From Angiostrongylus vasorum (Eukaryota; Nematoda; Chromadorea; Rhabditida; Metastrongylidae): a DNA stretch of 64,000 nt. A model generated the notes under the pieces. The model was not told the origin of the DNA. It saw nothing but the letters and a program-made list of their open reading frames with translations, and searched no databases. This document shows, one piece after another, positions 33,543 to 46,347 of the stretch. Both the position numbers and the translations under genes were made by a program. How positions within the stretch are numbered: the stretch's first letter is position 1; every line of letters begins with the position of its first letter. Where the stretch lies: contig JADANN010000347.1 of NCBI GenBank assembly GCA_018806985.1, positions 62,001-126,000 on the forward strand, read 5' to 3'.

Positions 33543-36108
33543 ATGCCTTTTGGCCTTCTTTCCCTCATGGTTGGCATATCTATGGGAGACGTTCTTCAGC
33601 ATTCTGTCATATGGCGAAAGTCAAAAATGGTACTAAAATTGGATTCAAGAAGTCCTCGAATTTGAATGAACATCACTGTTTGCAGATAGAAATGATTGAA
33701 GGAGGTGAGTATGCTGCATACGCCAGACACCGTAATGCTCTCCGCTCTTCGCTCATCACTATTCGACAACAGGTAAGAAGTCACTTTATACTGTCGATTA
33801 TTTACGGGATGTTCAGGTCATCCGGTGTTTAAAAGTTACAGAAATGAAGCAGGTGGTTAAGGTGCTTGACTATGGCGATCATGAGTACGTCGGTAACATC
33901 ACAATCGGCACACCCAATCAACAATTCACCGTCGTACTTGACACTGGCTCGGCTATGTTTTGGGTACCAGGAACTGATTGCAAGTTAGTGCCTGTTGATT
34001 ATGTTATAGAACTTTGCTTGATATCGGATTACTGCTTACTTATCAGAACCGAAAATTGCCTTTCTTCTTCTATAACACTGGGATATTTGCAAAACTCCGG
34101 ACCACAGGTGTCTGCGGTGGGGGAACGAACGCGCTATTGTGCTTTCCGGGGAGTAACGCATTCACCACCACAAAATGGGGTCCTTCGTTTGGTCTGTCTC
34201 TCAGCTAGTTCTATCGATCACTTGCCGTCAGCAATCTCGCGTCAACGGGATTGATCTGGGGGGCCCAAATCGGCATTGAACCCAGTCAAGCTGAGGATAT
34301 AGTTATAATCACAATCTTAAACTTTTTATTTAATGACAGTGATCGATAGAACTAGCTGAGAGACAGACCAAACGAAGGACCTGCATGGTGTGGTGGTGAA
34401 TGCGTTACTCCCAGGGAAAGATAATAGCGCGTTCGTTCCCCACCGCAAACACCTGCGGTCTGGAGTTTTGCAAATATCTCAGCATTATAGAAGTTATATT
34501 TCGCAACATACCCTGCCATTAAAAAGAATAGGCAGTAAATGAAAAGGTTAAAATTGCCTTTCCTTTTCGAAAATTTTAAACACAAATGTGATTGCGGTTT
34601 TTCTTAAGAGTCAGAAATCTTGTGCGTTCGTAAAAAACAGAACAGAGGTTTTTATTTGAAATACTGCGAAAGTGAAAGCTGTCTCAAAATGCAGTAACTG
34701 CAGCACTTTCGCTTTGAGAACAACCACCAATTTGATCGTTTGATTGCTCTCCACTTACAGTGAGAACTAGGCAGTTACAGATAATGTGTCATGAAATTTA
34801 TGAAACTAGTTGCAATATAAGAACCAATATCATTCGTAGCATTACATGCCATGGGAGGCATAAGTTTGTATCGGGCTCATCGACCACCTTTGTAAAGAGG
34901 AACGAGACTTGGTCAATCAACTACATTGCAGGACAGGCGAAAGGAATTCTCGGAACTGATACTATGAAGGTTCGTGGCATAATGTCGCAATGCCGTAATA
35001 TATTTCAGTTCAGACTACTGTGAATTTTTTTAGTTCATAGGATTAAATCAGCAGGAACTAATAATCCCAAATACTACGTTTGGCATGGCAGAGTATATCT
35101 GTCCGAATCTCCAAGAGGTAGGTGAACGTCTTAACACATGGCAATGACTTCGAAAAGCTGTGAAAAGCTTCATGCTTCAGGATAATAACGATGGTGTCGT
35201 CGGACTCGGCTTCGCTATCAATGATAGCGATATTATGCCACCTCTCATTAATGCCATTTACCAAAGTAAGAGAATACTAAAAATAATTCACAGATGATTT
35301 TAGCGATGATTATGCTTGAAAACATTCTAAGACTTGCTGGACAAGCCGATTTTTTACTGTTTGGATGGCGCATCGAGGAACAGCTGCGGAAATTCATGGA
35401 GGCCTGTTCACTTATGGTGGAATTGACACAATGAATTGCGGACCAGTCATCGCCTACGAACCTATTACATCATCCACTCATTACCAGTTTGAAGTTCCGT
35501 ACTCTTCTTGATGAACCAATACTAGGCTCTTAGTAGTGCAATTTCTCAGATTTCCGCCGTTGGAATGGGAAATTACACGCACTCGAAAGTGTACCAAGCT
35601 GCCGTCGACACCGGTACACCACTCATAGGCGGGCCAAAAGCGGTCATCCAAAAGTTAGCTGATGTTGCCGGAGCTGTGGTATAAACGTTTTGGACTTTAC
35701 GTTTAATGCATGTGCTAAAGAACTTTTCTATTTAAGTACAACGCTACCGCAGACACCTATAGGATAAATTGTAATGCCTCGGCTACCACTCTTGACTTCG
35801 TAACCGGAAAAAAACAAGTATTCCGTCGAGGCTGCAAACTATATTCTTAAGTTTAGTTTCACTTACTTACTTACATACAACGACATTTTCTTATTAACTC
35901 CCGCCATAAGAGTTTTCCAACTTTTTTTTTCGTACATTCAAAAAAAATAAAATTTAGACAAGAGGAAACAAGTGTTACTTCGTCATATTTTCTTTGGAGT
36001 TGCCTGGATTCGGACCGGAATGGGTTCTCGGTACTCCATTCATCCGTCAATTCTGTAGTGTTTTCGACATCGGGCAAAAAGCAAATCGGATTTGCACTAT
36101 CACTTTAA
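33543..36108 (+). CDS. Pepsin-like aspartic protease, frame broken at three homopolymers
   Basis: Ten exons: 33543-33629, 33686-33772, 33853-33983, 34810-34969, 35034-35117, 35181-35265, 35332-35493, 35550-35678, 35737-35851 and 35958-36108. They give about 395 residues if three extra bases are ignored. Order: short hydrophobic leader ([11 protein letters not shown]), propeptide ([20 protein letters not shown]), [15 protein letters not shown], first active-site loop [14 protein letters not shown], flap region, [19 protein letters not shown], second active-site loop [11 protein letters not shown] and [12 protein letters not shown]. The enzyme would cleave proteins at acidic pH after secretion or lysosomal delivery; in blood-feeding worms such enzymes digest haemoglobin, but that role is inferred only. 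T6 at 35350-35355, A7 at 35808-35814 and A5 at 36076-36080 each carry one base too many. The donor after 35851 reads AAG|TTTAG where the paralogue has AAA|GTAAG. Exon phases otherwise agree with the copy at 5787-7143. Intron 3 holds a palindromic SINE. It is either a recent pseudogene or a real gene with consensus errors. Confidence 0.75.
34060..34560. repeat. Palindromic SINE element, nearly full length
   Basis: The antisense arm (about 34075-34235) and sense arm (about 34340-34555) surround a spacer with 'gggattgatctggggggccc' and 'tgaggatatagttataatcac'. The right end shows the outer terminal motif 'aggcagtaaatgaaaaggttaa', whose complement opens the copy at 20240. It lies in intron 3 of the aspartic protease gene. 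Confidence 0.75.
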
Positions 36109-37394
36109 AAGTAGACAATCCCTGAATAAATCCGATATCATCTGAGTATACTCATGAGATGTATCGTCTGTCGATTACCCACTGCCTGTCAATATTTGTT
36201 CTAAAAATAGTGTTTGTCGATTTGAGCTCCACGTGGAAGAGTGGCTGATTAGCTTCTAAAAAGATGAGGCGGTATTAAAAAATAAAACTTAACGACTTCC
36301 AGTTAGTATCATGTACCATTTTCGACATGCCGTATATTTCCGTCTCATCACGCATCACCATTAGCTGGTGCTTGTCTCGTTGATTCAGATGTTTTTTTAG
36401 CAGCAGTTATTCTATTATTTTACATTCTTACTATATTCTTACTATTCTATTTGCTACAAATTTGATGTCTTTGATTCTTCTAGCTAGATGGTTTCCAATG
36501 ACATTTGTTAAGAAAAAAATTGGGCGGTTTATTGTAATTAGTCCGATAACTTAATAGGGACCTAGTACCAACTGTTGGCCCAGAGAAGCTCTTCCCTACA
36601 TTTATTAATGTTTCAGAACTGATTTTCGGACATCGAACGTGAAGACAGCAGAACATCAAAAAAGGCAAAGTGTAAAGTTGTCCCTCCGTCTAGTGACGTC
36701 TTTCATGAGTCTTGTGGAAAATTGGCATTTGTAGTGACAGAGTTGCAAGAAATTGCTGCTAACGAGAGAAGTTTTATGGTTCTTGTGACGAAGAATAGAC
36801 AGTGTGTGTTGATATCAACTCGCAACGTGTGGAGAAGAAATTGACGCTGATTAGGCGCGGCAACCAAACGGACCTAACCCTCGGACTTTGAATGTTGGAA
36901 TACTAATTCTCCACGTTATAACGGGATATCTTCTAGGCATTTCAACTTAGCGGACTACGAGCAAGAACACCCGGCAGCATAAATTTATAACCATCCCATT
37001 TTACGCATCAACGTAAGGACTTACTTGCCCATAATGTTAGATCACTTGGAAAATAAATTTCGTTGATTGTGATATTGATTCTAAATCCATAAACTTATGA
37101 GAAACTGTGATGAAAGTTAAACCTAAAAAACGCGGCAGAATAAAACTTCCTTATCAACCAAGCGCTAGCTTAGCAATCTTAGAGTATTTTGAAAGGATTT
37201 TTTTTAAAAAAATTTTCTAGTGCGAGCATCACGAGCATCGCGAACATCAATGACATCCCTTCAAAGACAACCTTCCCTTTTACCCTTTTCGGACGCGGTT
37301 CCACCTTTTCGATACTTCTACGAACATGGGCGAAAAAAATCAAGGATAACAGACGTCTTGTTTACATCTATTTTATTTTATTTGGTTTTACTTT
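36109..37394. other. Intergenic, nothing recognised
   Basis: About 1.3 kb downstream of the protease. Short frames only, with no supported feature. Confidence 0.4.
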
Positions 37395-37752
37395 ATATGA
37401 CACGTCTTCACGTCTACTGCGCGGAACCCATCAGTTCTTACATGAAATCCATTTTCTCTCATCTGTCACCCACGAAGGCCTTCCAACTTTAACGTGTGGC
37501 TTCGGCTACTGCTTGGGGATTTTCCATTTCATCTTGAACGTCGTAGAATGTTGGTCGTGCATTTCTCCCTGGAGTCCTGAAATAGCCGGGCTGGAACGTT
37601 CGCAACTGGATTGCAGCGAGTGACTTTTCCCCGGCAAGTGCGGTGCGCATTTTTTAACCAGGAGGGAAGAGAGAATTGGTGAGCTTGGGACGGGATCGAA
37701 CCACCACTGCGCTAGTGATGGTCGGCATCATTGCCACCATGTTATCCGCACT
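37395..37752 (-). mobile_element. tRNA-like SINE, family 3 (good copy)
   Basis: Minus-strand head 'gtgcggataacatggtggcaatgatgcc' and B-box-like 'ggttcgatcccgtccc' are close to tRNA consensus. The body is full length and ends near 'gacgtgaagacgtgtcat'. Confidence 0.8.
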
Positions 37753-38919
37753 CTTTTGCTCACAGCAAAAAAATCGTATTGTCATCTTGGTAGATTTTAA
37801 AGAAGATTTGCAACTTTTGGGTAAAGAAATGCAAGTTTAAATTTCAGTGAACAAAGTTCGCCACTCGCCGACCTGTGCTTTTTAAAGATAAAAGACACCA
37901 TCACTTTCGGAAATGCATGTATTTAGATAAATGCACAAGTGCACGATTTTTGTAATGGGAGCACTATCGTTTCTATCCCAAAAGGTACCAATTATTACTA
38001 AGTGATGGCAAATTTGTTAAGCATATCAGTGTTGGATAACGAAAATAAAATATTTCAAGGAAATGGTGCCCCACACGAATTGTTCCTAACTGGAGTTTCC
38101 TTTATTTTTTTCTTTTCAAACATTTCCTCTGCAGCGACTGCAAGATTCGCAAATCAAACGATCCGAAGAGAATGTCTTATCAGACGTCGGCCTCACTGTT
38201 GACACCGAGGTGCTATAGTGCTATATTTGAAACAGATACCACTTAGAAATCGTAGAGCGGTTAAGCAAATAGAAGATGTAGTCGCTATCAATAAGACTTA
38301 TGAAGTTATTACGTTATGTCTTTACTGTCCTAACGTTGCTTTTCAGCCCAAGAGAGCGAATGTAATTGGGTAAGGATAGACTACAATAAACAGCTTAAGC
38401 AAAATAGATTTCCATTTCATCCCTTGGCGCTTTTATAGGAGAATCTATTTCTGCAAACATCTATTTGAATGGGTTCTCTAAGAGTGGATTATCCACAAGA
38501 TTCCTTATGAGTATCAAACTACAATCTTGCTCGGAAAGAATGACTCTATGTCATTAACCCTAACTGAAAAGAATTTAGATGTTTCTAACGAAAGCCTTGC
38601 CTAGAAGCTAAAAAATCGTCCCCGTTCCAAAAGAAATCTAAACGATATCTGGCCAACATCCGCCTAATCAATAACGACTAGCCAGCGCCTATGATAACAC
38701 GAAATATGTGCCTTAGGAGGATTATACCGGCTCTCCAATGAAGGTAGTTTGTGCAGTCGTCATTGTGCATGGAGACTGAAAATGCACTGGTGATCGCATA
38801 CGTCTTTATGAAAGTAAGCATTTGGGGAATTAATGGATTTCGGCGTTCGTGGAGAACCAGTAATATAAAGTTGGAAATTTCGCATTTTTTCCCAGCAATA
38901 TTATGGTAACATTGGGACT
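37753..38919. other. Intergenic, nothing recognised
   Basis: No exon or repeat was supported. 'ggcgcttttatagga' at about 38428 faintly recalls family 5. Confidence 0.35.
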
Positions 38920-39200
38920 GTAATAACTATGGTACTGGGATACTTGCAAAAACTTGGACCCCAGGAGAGATTCGAACCCTCGATTACCCTTTCTGAGGCA
39001 GAATACTGATGGGTCAGGTAGAAAACTGGGTGAGAGAAAGGCAAACAGAAGCCTCAGTGGTGCGGTGGGTAATACGTGAGCTCCTGGAAAGGGTAACCGC
39101 GTGTTCGAATCTCTCCTGGGGTCCAAGTTTTGCGAATATCTCAGCATCATAGTAATTGTGTCTCACGTAGTACCTTGTAGTTAAAAATAATAATAGGCAA
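38920..39200. repeat. Palindromic SINE element
   Basis: The antisense arm is 38925-39045. The sense arm is 39046-39190, with 'tggtgcggtgggtaatacgtg', a clear B box 'cgtgttcgaatctctcc' and the tail 'tttgcgaatatctcagcatcat'. Both halves carry the same flanking phrase 'cttggaccccaggagagattcgaa' in inverse orientation, so the palindrome is well preserved. Confidence 0.75.
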
Positions 39201-39706
39201 TGAACAGAAAGTGAAACATTGTAACATAGAATCATTAAAAGGCAAGCATCCAGCATTGAAGTATTTCTTAAAGATAAGCCATGTTTTGGACTACATCGAC
39301 CTGGCCTGGCGATGACGTGTGGAGCCCAACCGATGTATCATGTGAGCGTTTTTATCCTCCCAGTTTAGCCTAGTATTGACTTCTTGACCAGCGGCATTGA
39401 GGAGTTTTAGTTATTGCACGATGCGGAGTAAAACCAACAAGCATTTGTATGTTGCAGAACACTTTTAAGCCCATCAACATGCAAATGCAAGATAAGCAAA
39501 TGATACACACAATTCCGTGGAGCATGCTTGCTTTGAGAACTGTGGTAATAATTCGACGAACGAAGAACGCCGCAACTACGAATCTGTTTCTGACAATGGT
39601 CATTAAGAACAGGTGCATAGACTTTATATCAATTTACATGAAATGCTCTTAAGCGAGAACTCATAGTCAGTGTTTCTTAATGACTAATATTAATACTCTG
39701 CTGAAA
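39201..39706. other. 3' side of the first ShKT gene
   Basis: Only a 67-codon frame with its antisense shadow is present (39449-39652). No gene is called. Untranslated sequence of the ShKT gene probably lies here, but no clear polyadenylation signal was identified. Confidence 0.35.
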
Positions 39707-42700
39707 TCAAACACAGTATCCGCAGGTCTTTGGACACTGTTGTCTCATCAACGTCGAATATGCCGTGTTCCTGCAATAGCTGACCATTCTCGGACAATCA
39801 GAGACTCCTGTTCTGGGATTAACGAGATCCCGACAACCTAAACAATATAAAATCGAGCGAAAGATTGCTTAAACCCCACTCAGAAGCACATTCCCTGTGT
39901 CACTGTGTCTCTCTAAAGACTTAGCTTCCTACAAATTATTGATGATCGTGATGTTCATACCGCAAGAGGTGAAAAATCGACAGTAAAACCGGAAACTGAA
40001 ATCTAATAGAAGTACACATTTTGATGCTTAGTAAGCTTGCCTTTCCTTACTGTACTTTGTTGTTTAAACCATTCAATGAAAACTAACTTGAAGCCGTGGG
40101 TGAAGCTGACGTCGTAGTTATCGTTCCCGAACATCTGTTACAAGTTCTGGGACACTGTTGCGTCATCAGTCTATAGTAAACTGAGTTATTACAGAGATAC
40201 GCCAATTTTGGACAGTCAGACACACCAGTTCGTGGATTTACACGGTCGACACAAGCTGAAACTACTCTACTAATGAATGTAATTTTTAAAGAATCGATGA
40301 AGGCTGGGCGTTACGCTAAATTTGTCGCAAAGGCGCAATTTCAAAATAACTAGAAATGTCGGATGTGAGGAACAATCATCTGTACGATCTGTCATGCTGT
40401 TGATAGTCATGTGTCTCAGTGGCCGTCTGTAAGCTCTCCATTTGCACTTGTGGCAAGCAAGAGTTACCCAATGGGTTCTTTTTGGTTTCAACGGTTCGTA
40501 GAGCACCATATGCTTTTTCTAAAGTTTTAGTAAACAACTCTAGTTATCGGATTAGTGATCTTCCTGCTATGCGTCCGACATGCCGTGGAACCAAATCGCT
40601 TGCGGCTCTTGCCCATCTTTTTGTCGCTTAGAACTGCTACTTTTCCGGAGCAGTTGATTTTCGACTATTTGACTATGAAGCGGGGCCTCTGATCTTTCGT
40701 ACTTGATATGGGCTTTCATTTCGGATATCGTGTTTTACTTACATGATACGAAATACCGCTACTGTTGAACTCGAGACTACGAGTTCAATAGGTTTGATCT
40801 ATCACCCTGCCTACGAGGAGACCAGGTTCCCAACGCACACATTAAGGCAGGAAGAATTCTCGCACGTTCTCAGTTCTCCTTATAATATCCTCGATGATCT
40901 TGGAGGCTTTCTTAGACCCTGTTTTCCTTTTGGTCAACTCAGAGGCTAAATCGCTTCGCGCTGTCTTCGCGATCTGGAAAGAAGCGGCTAGAGCGTTCGA
41001 AGGCATTCATATCGTTGACCATGAATGGGTCATTCGAAACGAATCCGTTCTTCATAAAAAATCATGTTCATGAGATTTGGTCAAAGAGTAATCTTTCCAC
41101 AGGCTTTATCAGAGTCGATAATCATTCGTTTCGCTTGGCTAACATTAGTGTTGTAAGAACGATATCATCAGCAGTGTAAACACGGCATAATTGCCGACCA
41201 CTGATTTTCACTCTCATTTTTGCCGCATTCCAATGTTCTCATTCCGATCGGATTTAAATAGATTTGGCGAGATGGCATCGCGCTGTCGAATCCGTCTCTT
41301 TATCCATAGAACTGTGATATCCTTATTGTGAAATTTTTATATAACCCACGAAGAATCTTTATCCACCGAGTAGAGACGCCCTGGTTATCCATGACCGCTT
41401 CTTTTTCAACTGTGTAGCGGCGTTTTTACATTGGTGAAATGTGAGACAAAGCGGTTTCTTGTACCCTCGAGATACTTCAGTGAGTCGTGTTATCGTGTAG
41501 ATGGGTGTTTAATCGTATTAAATCTTTTTCGAAATCTCGCTTGCTCATAAGGCTGTCCTTCGTTCAGTCCTCTGCCAATCCTGTTCCAGTGCTCTGTCAA
41601 TCCTGTTTAGGACGGCACTAGTGAAGAGTTTATGGACGACAGCCAACAAGCAGTTTGGGCAATAGTAGCCGATATCGTGGAGGTCACCTTTTTTTGCACA
41701 ATAATACGGTCCTGCTGGTCTTCAGTTAAATGGGACCCCTTGTATTCCAACAGGCAATGTTTGAGAAGTCGACTCAGTGTATTGATGATGACTTGGGGAA
41801 GGTTCTTAGGTGTTCAGGTCTTATCTTGTCGGAATAGCATTTTGGATTTCGGGAGCGATACGATAGAACGACATCCTGCTTTATCTTATATGAATGGAGG
41901 AGTAAGTGGTATTTGTAAAGAAAAAAATCATACTGCCAGTTGGGAATGATTTCCTCCTTTTCCCACTTAAATAATCTGAACATCAGAATGAGGCTATCTT
42001 GGCCTTATCTTCAACAAATTTCCAGTGGCCTTTACTAATGCTCTGAGCTTCGGCCATTACTGCTGCTCTTCTCTCTTTAAGATCTCTTTCATCGCCCTTC
42101 TCCATTATTTCGCTTGTTCGGACTTAATTTTACGATTGGCCTGTGCTCGTAAGACCCCACGCTGACGTATAAGTTTGAGTGCTCCAGAAGATAGAGCCTT
42201 TTTGTGCTTTTCGAACTCACAGCTTTCATAGTGCTAACGTGAAGATATTGAATAAGCCAGTTGTATCCTTCTCCGACTTTATTAACAATGGAATCTTTTC
42301 ACGAGTTGACTCATGATTTAAGTAAGTTCCAGTTTATTATCGTTTTGGGTGTTCGCTTTTTGAACTTAGCGGAATTCTCACATTTCTGCGATAAATGGAA
42401 TCTTGCACGAACGTGTTGGAACCTCTGCAAGTTCATGTAGTGTGCTTCAGTATTGTCATCGTCATTGATTGATGTCAGAACGAATACAACGACCATTTGC
42501 CTAAGCCCGTGTAGATCAAAGTCTCGCGGACTGCAAGCCTCTGATTCATATTATTGGTCATTTAAAGCAGTCGATGTTCGTGGCCACACCCAAGCACACC
42601 AGTACGATGACGTCGCTGACTACTCCATTGTCCCGAGGAGCAGCCCTTCTTCGGTACCATACACAGCGTTAAATAGGGGGTCTCACTTCTATGATGTCCT

Positions 42701-45700
42701 TCCCAAACCTCTTAGTCTGACACATTAGGTCATCAATGAAGAATTCAAATTTTTGCCATTCGTGTGTTATAAGCAGCGATTTTAACACCGTTCCTCGCAG
42801 ACTTAGGCAACCTATAGGTTCTCTGAGATCTTAGTAGCCTCTTTGTCTTTATCCAACGCCGCAGTATCGGGACTCTTTCTGGGTCAGGAGAACGAAACCC
42901 ATTTTTGTGTTTTGCTGTGTTTGGCTTTGGATGCCCACCTTATAGCTTGCTGACCCTTAAACGTGGAGATTGGGTAGGCTGGTGGGTAGTTTGCCACCTT
43001 CTTCTCTCGGGATAGACGAGAAGCTTACTTGTTGGGGGGCATTCTCAACCACCCACCATGCTGTCTTTCCCAGGCATTTTTAGTTGACACTTTTAGTCGG
43101 ATTGATTTCTAGAATACAATTTATATATGTGCGTCACACCCGCACATTAATGCATGGTCATACCACATAAATGGATAAGATGTGCGTCAACATGGGACAG
43201 TAGTAACAGCGACTGAGTCCTCAGAATTCATCTGTGTTTCGTGAAACATAATGTTCTTTTGGTATGAGAGCGACCCTACGCTCGTACCCTTAGCGCCGTG
43301 GTTAGCTGATGCCTTTGATCAAGAAGCAAACGTACTAGTTCGGCCACCTCCCCAACACCTTCAATCCACGTGGGGACGCCTTAGCCCTGCTATTTCCAAC
43401 ATTGAAAAGAGAATCGACTCGACCATCATTCTGCGACATCCATGAAGAACACGAAATCCTCAAGGTGCAGCGGAAAAAAACAAGTGGGATGTTCGTTCAA
43501 AGATTTTGTGGACGATGAATGGAGGAAAACGAATCTAGTGTAAAAGTGCTAGGATACGCCCGGTAGATCTGATGACGGGTCAGGTAAAATGTAAATTAAT
43601 CCTAACTTTTCTTAATCCATCTAATGATGAGTGAAAACTCACTTGGTGGCAACGTCACATTTCCTGTTCCCGGACATCTGTTACAAGTCCTGGGACATTG
43701 TTCCGTCATCAGATTATAGTAAACCGAGTTGTTGCAAAGATACGCCACTCTCGGGCAGTCAGAGACACCAGTACGAGGATTTACACGATCCACACATGCT
43801 GAAAGGTTTCTACTGGTACTTTGTTCATAGACGCTTTAAAAACAAAGTAATTGTGTGGTAGAGAGATTTGGGAACATTCACCTACAGTTGTTCTAAGTTG
43901 AGCACTACGAAAGAATGCAGACAATGATTATTGCCAAATGATCACTTCGTGATGCAAGTAGGAAATGCCGGGACCTTTAATCTTTCCAACGTTTAGTTAA
44001 ATATTAAGACATGATGTTAATAATCCCATATATAACTTCTGGTTCGAATTTGTTATATCCATAATCTGCCATAGACCGCGAGTCACAGTGCTTGATACCA
44101 CCTCATGCACAGAAGATAGTTGAGTTCTACACAGCCCACAGCCAACCAAATCTACCATAAATTTGTGAACAAATTGGTGCCCCTAATTCTGTGGGAAAAA
44201 ATCCCTTTCGATCTACAAAGGAGAGTGGCTGCTTCTATTGTGAACAGAGAAACGCCGTAATAGAATCGACTATGCAAAAAATTCCGCGGAGGATCAACTG
44301 CACTCATATTGAACAATCCTCGTGATAAAGACAAAATCCTTAAGCGGCGGTCATGTGGAAATCCGAAGAATTCTGTGTGTTACGGATGCGACAAAACGAA
44401 CTGAATAGAAGGAGTGCTAAAATCCGCGCAACATGTGAATCCAGACCACAGAAATTAATAAATTAAGCATTCCGTTGGGGTGCTCCATGCAGGTTGGTAT
44501 TTCTACGTGACGCTTTTCAGGCTTTCGTTTAGTGGCTATCAGGCTTGTTTTATAGAGGAAACCGCAAGTCAGGTCTTATGTACATCAGAATCACATGAAT
44601 GCAGGCCTTTGCCCGAATCGACATTCCGTTTATGAACACAGCCATGAACTTATGTGTGCGTACGGTGACGTGTACACGAAAGAATGAGTCGCTCTCTTGA
44701 ATACACCTGTGTCTTAGTGCATGTACGGTGTTTGTGTGGTAGCTCTGTCGTCATCTGGAGTCACGTAACATCAAAGCTGATCAGCTCGAAATTCATCAGA
44801 TGAGCAAAGTCAGTCGGTATAAAGAGTACGTCTTAATTATTGTTGACTACCGAATTCCAGAGCGTAATCGTTTCTGATTGTGTAGTCCATGATTAAACTT
44901 CATACTTAGCTTACCAGACATATCTCACTGTTTAAATAAACCCAGCTGTAAATTTTAGCAGCTCAGAAATGCCATATTCACGACATATTTGTTTTTCACT
45001 GGGCATTGTGGTGGGAAGTGAAGAGAAGCATGCAAATCATTTATGAAGGATGAAGAAAGAAAACGAAACCGAGTCAGACAAAACAAATTAAGAAGAAATC
45101 CTCAAAAACTTACTTGAGGTACTTGCTGTTGTGGTAGTGACGTTGATTATCTATAAAATATTATAAATTAAATCGCTATTTTGCAAAAAGTAGCAGTTGC
45201 ATCAGACATTAGCCTCGTCTGATTTAATGCTCACGCTTTCTTTACTTTTTTCTTTCTACATGACCCGTCATCACTGTGCGGATCCCAGCACTTCTTGTAT
45301 TCGAATCGTTTTCCTCGCATTCACCACCTACAAAGATCTTCGACCGTTTCAGATGTTCTTTTAGCCGTTGGTTGAGGACTTCGTCTTTTTTGTGAAGTCT
45401 GCTGGTCGAGTCGATCCTCCTTGTAGGTTTGGAGGTAGTCTAGCTACCTAGTTCCTAGTTCTCACGTGCACTTGAAGGTAGCGTTGGGACGAGCGTCGAA
45501 CTAGCAGCTTCCTCTCTGATGGGCTGCACAGCTAACCAATGCGCTACCTTTTGCACTGTCAATAACGGAGCTATCTCAGAATTTTAGAGCATTCATGCTC
45601 GATCATCATTAAACACGTCAATAAGAAAAGAAGACTATAGAACAGCAAGCAGCAGCTTAATCCATACTAGAACCCGACAACAATCGTTGGATGATGGTTG

Positions 45701-46347
45701 CTAGACAATGCAACGGATAGAAGAACTACTGAGAGTTGTGCGAAATATGAAAGCGGGTGATTTATGCATTTAATTGGCTATGTAATGATAATATTAGAAA
45801 GTGTAAAGAGAAACTACCGCTATTCACTAACCATTGAGTTTTCGCAGCATATTCGGCCGTTTGCTGTTGTAATACAAGTGGCTGTTGGTGACGGACAAGT
45901 ATCAGCAACACAAGCTAGATGAAAACTCAATTCTACCATAGAGATTATGAAACATTTTCGCAAACTTTTAAGAGCAGCTCTCTCCAGTTAGTATGAATTT
46001 CTAAAAGAGACGAATAGACTTAAGTTCTGCTCTATACTTTGTACAGAAACCTTCGTTCGTTACCGTTTGAGAGCATTCATATTTTTTGAGCGTGATATAC
46101 ATTTGAAAAGAAATCCAAAGCTTCTGCTGGATCTTCAAAAGATTTCAGTTTGAAAATATCTAAGTTTCTTGACTACCTCATTTCCATTCATTCAACTTAG
46201 ACACCACAAACAATTTGTCCCTCAGATCTACCAGTTGTAGCTATTTTACAGATACCAGCACTTACGCCCTGTTCCTCCATTAGCACAACTTTGGAGCTGA
46301 GGCTGAATCAGATGAATGCATGCAATCAGCAAAAAGAAAGCAAGCAT
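39707..46347 (-). CDS. Secreted Cys-rich protein with three ShKT domains
   Basis: Six minus-strand exons: 46347-46266, 45914-45832, 45150-45114, 43798-43643, 40255-40088 and 39837-39707 (stop TGA 39709-39707). All have GT-AG borders and matching phases, totalling 218 residues. Exon 1 encodes a signal peptide (MLAFFLLIACIHLI) ending in QLQSCANGGTG. Exon 2 adds a short Cys module (CVADTCPSPTATC, then GRICC). Exon 3 is a Thr-rich linker. Exons 4, 5 and 6 each encode one ShKT domain with the six-Cys pattern and the phrase NPRTGVSDCP. ShKT modules occur in nematode secreted proteins as channel-binding peptides or as protein-interaction tails of enzymes; no catalytic domain is visible, so the role is unknown. 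Exons 4 and 5 are much more alike than either is to 6, implying an exon duplication. Intron 4 is enlarged by an RTE LINE and a SINE. Introns are all phase 1 except the phase-0 one after exon 2. The paralogue is at 57044-61888. Confidence 0.85.
40380..42960 (-). mobile_element. Degenerate RTE-type LINE in an intron
   Basis: Minus-strand blocks follow the order of the better copy at 50505-53545. Endonuclease-region sequence lies at about 42960-42330. The spacer with 'tactgctgctcttctctctttaagatc' is near 42060. RT palm pieces are at about 41640-40760, and the C-terminal tail (RHVGRIAGRSLIR, ETHDYQQHD) runs from about 40640 to 40380. It is riddled with stops and internal deletions. It occupies most of intron 4 of the ShKT gene, in the same orientation. 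Confidence 0.75.
43285..43580 (+). mobile_element. tRNA-like SINE, family 3 (plus strand)
   Basis: The head 'ccttagcgccgtggttagctgatgcc' is A-box-like. The body ends 'cccggtagatctgatgacgggtc', the complement of the other copies' left ends. It lies in intron 4 of the ShKT gene. Confidence 0.6.
45255..45552 (-). mobile_element. tRNA-like SINE, family 3
   Basis: A minus-strand copy in intron 2 of the ShKT gene: 'aggtagcgcattggttagctgtg' head, B-box-like 'gttcgacgctcg', body to 'cgcacagtgatgacgggtc'. Confidence 0.7.

Noticed and set aside
37395..37750. Functional tRNA gene at the head of family 3 SINEs
   Set aside because: The A and B boxes are tRNA-like, but the acceptor stem and anticodon arm do not close, and the sequence continues into a dispersed repeat body.
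39060..39130. Functional tRNA gene in a palindromic SINE
   Set aside because: The good B box (gttcgaatc) is followed directly by SINE tail, and the element is repeated many times with the same flanks.
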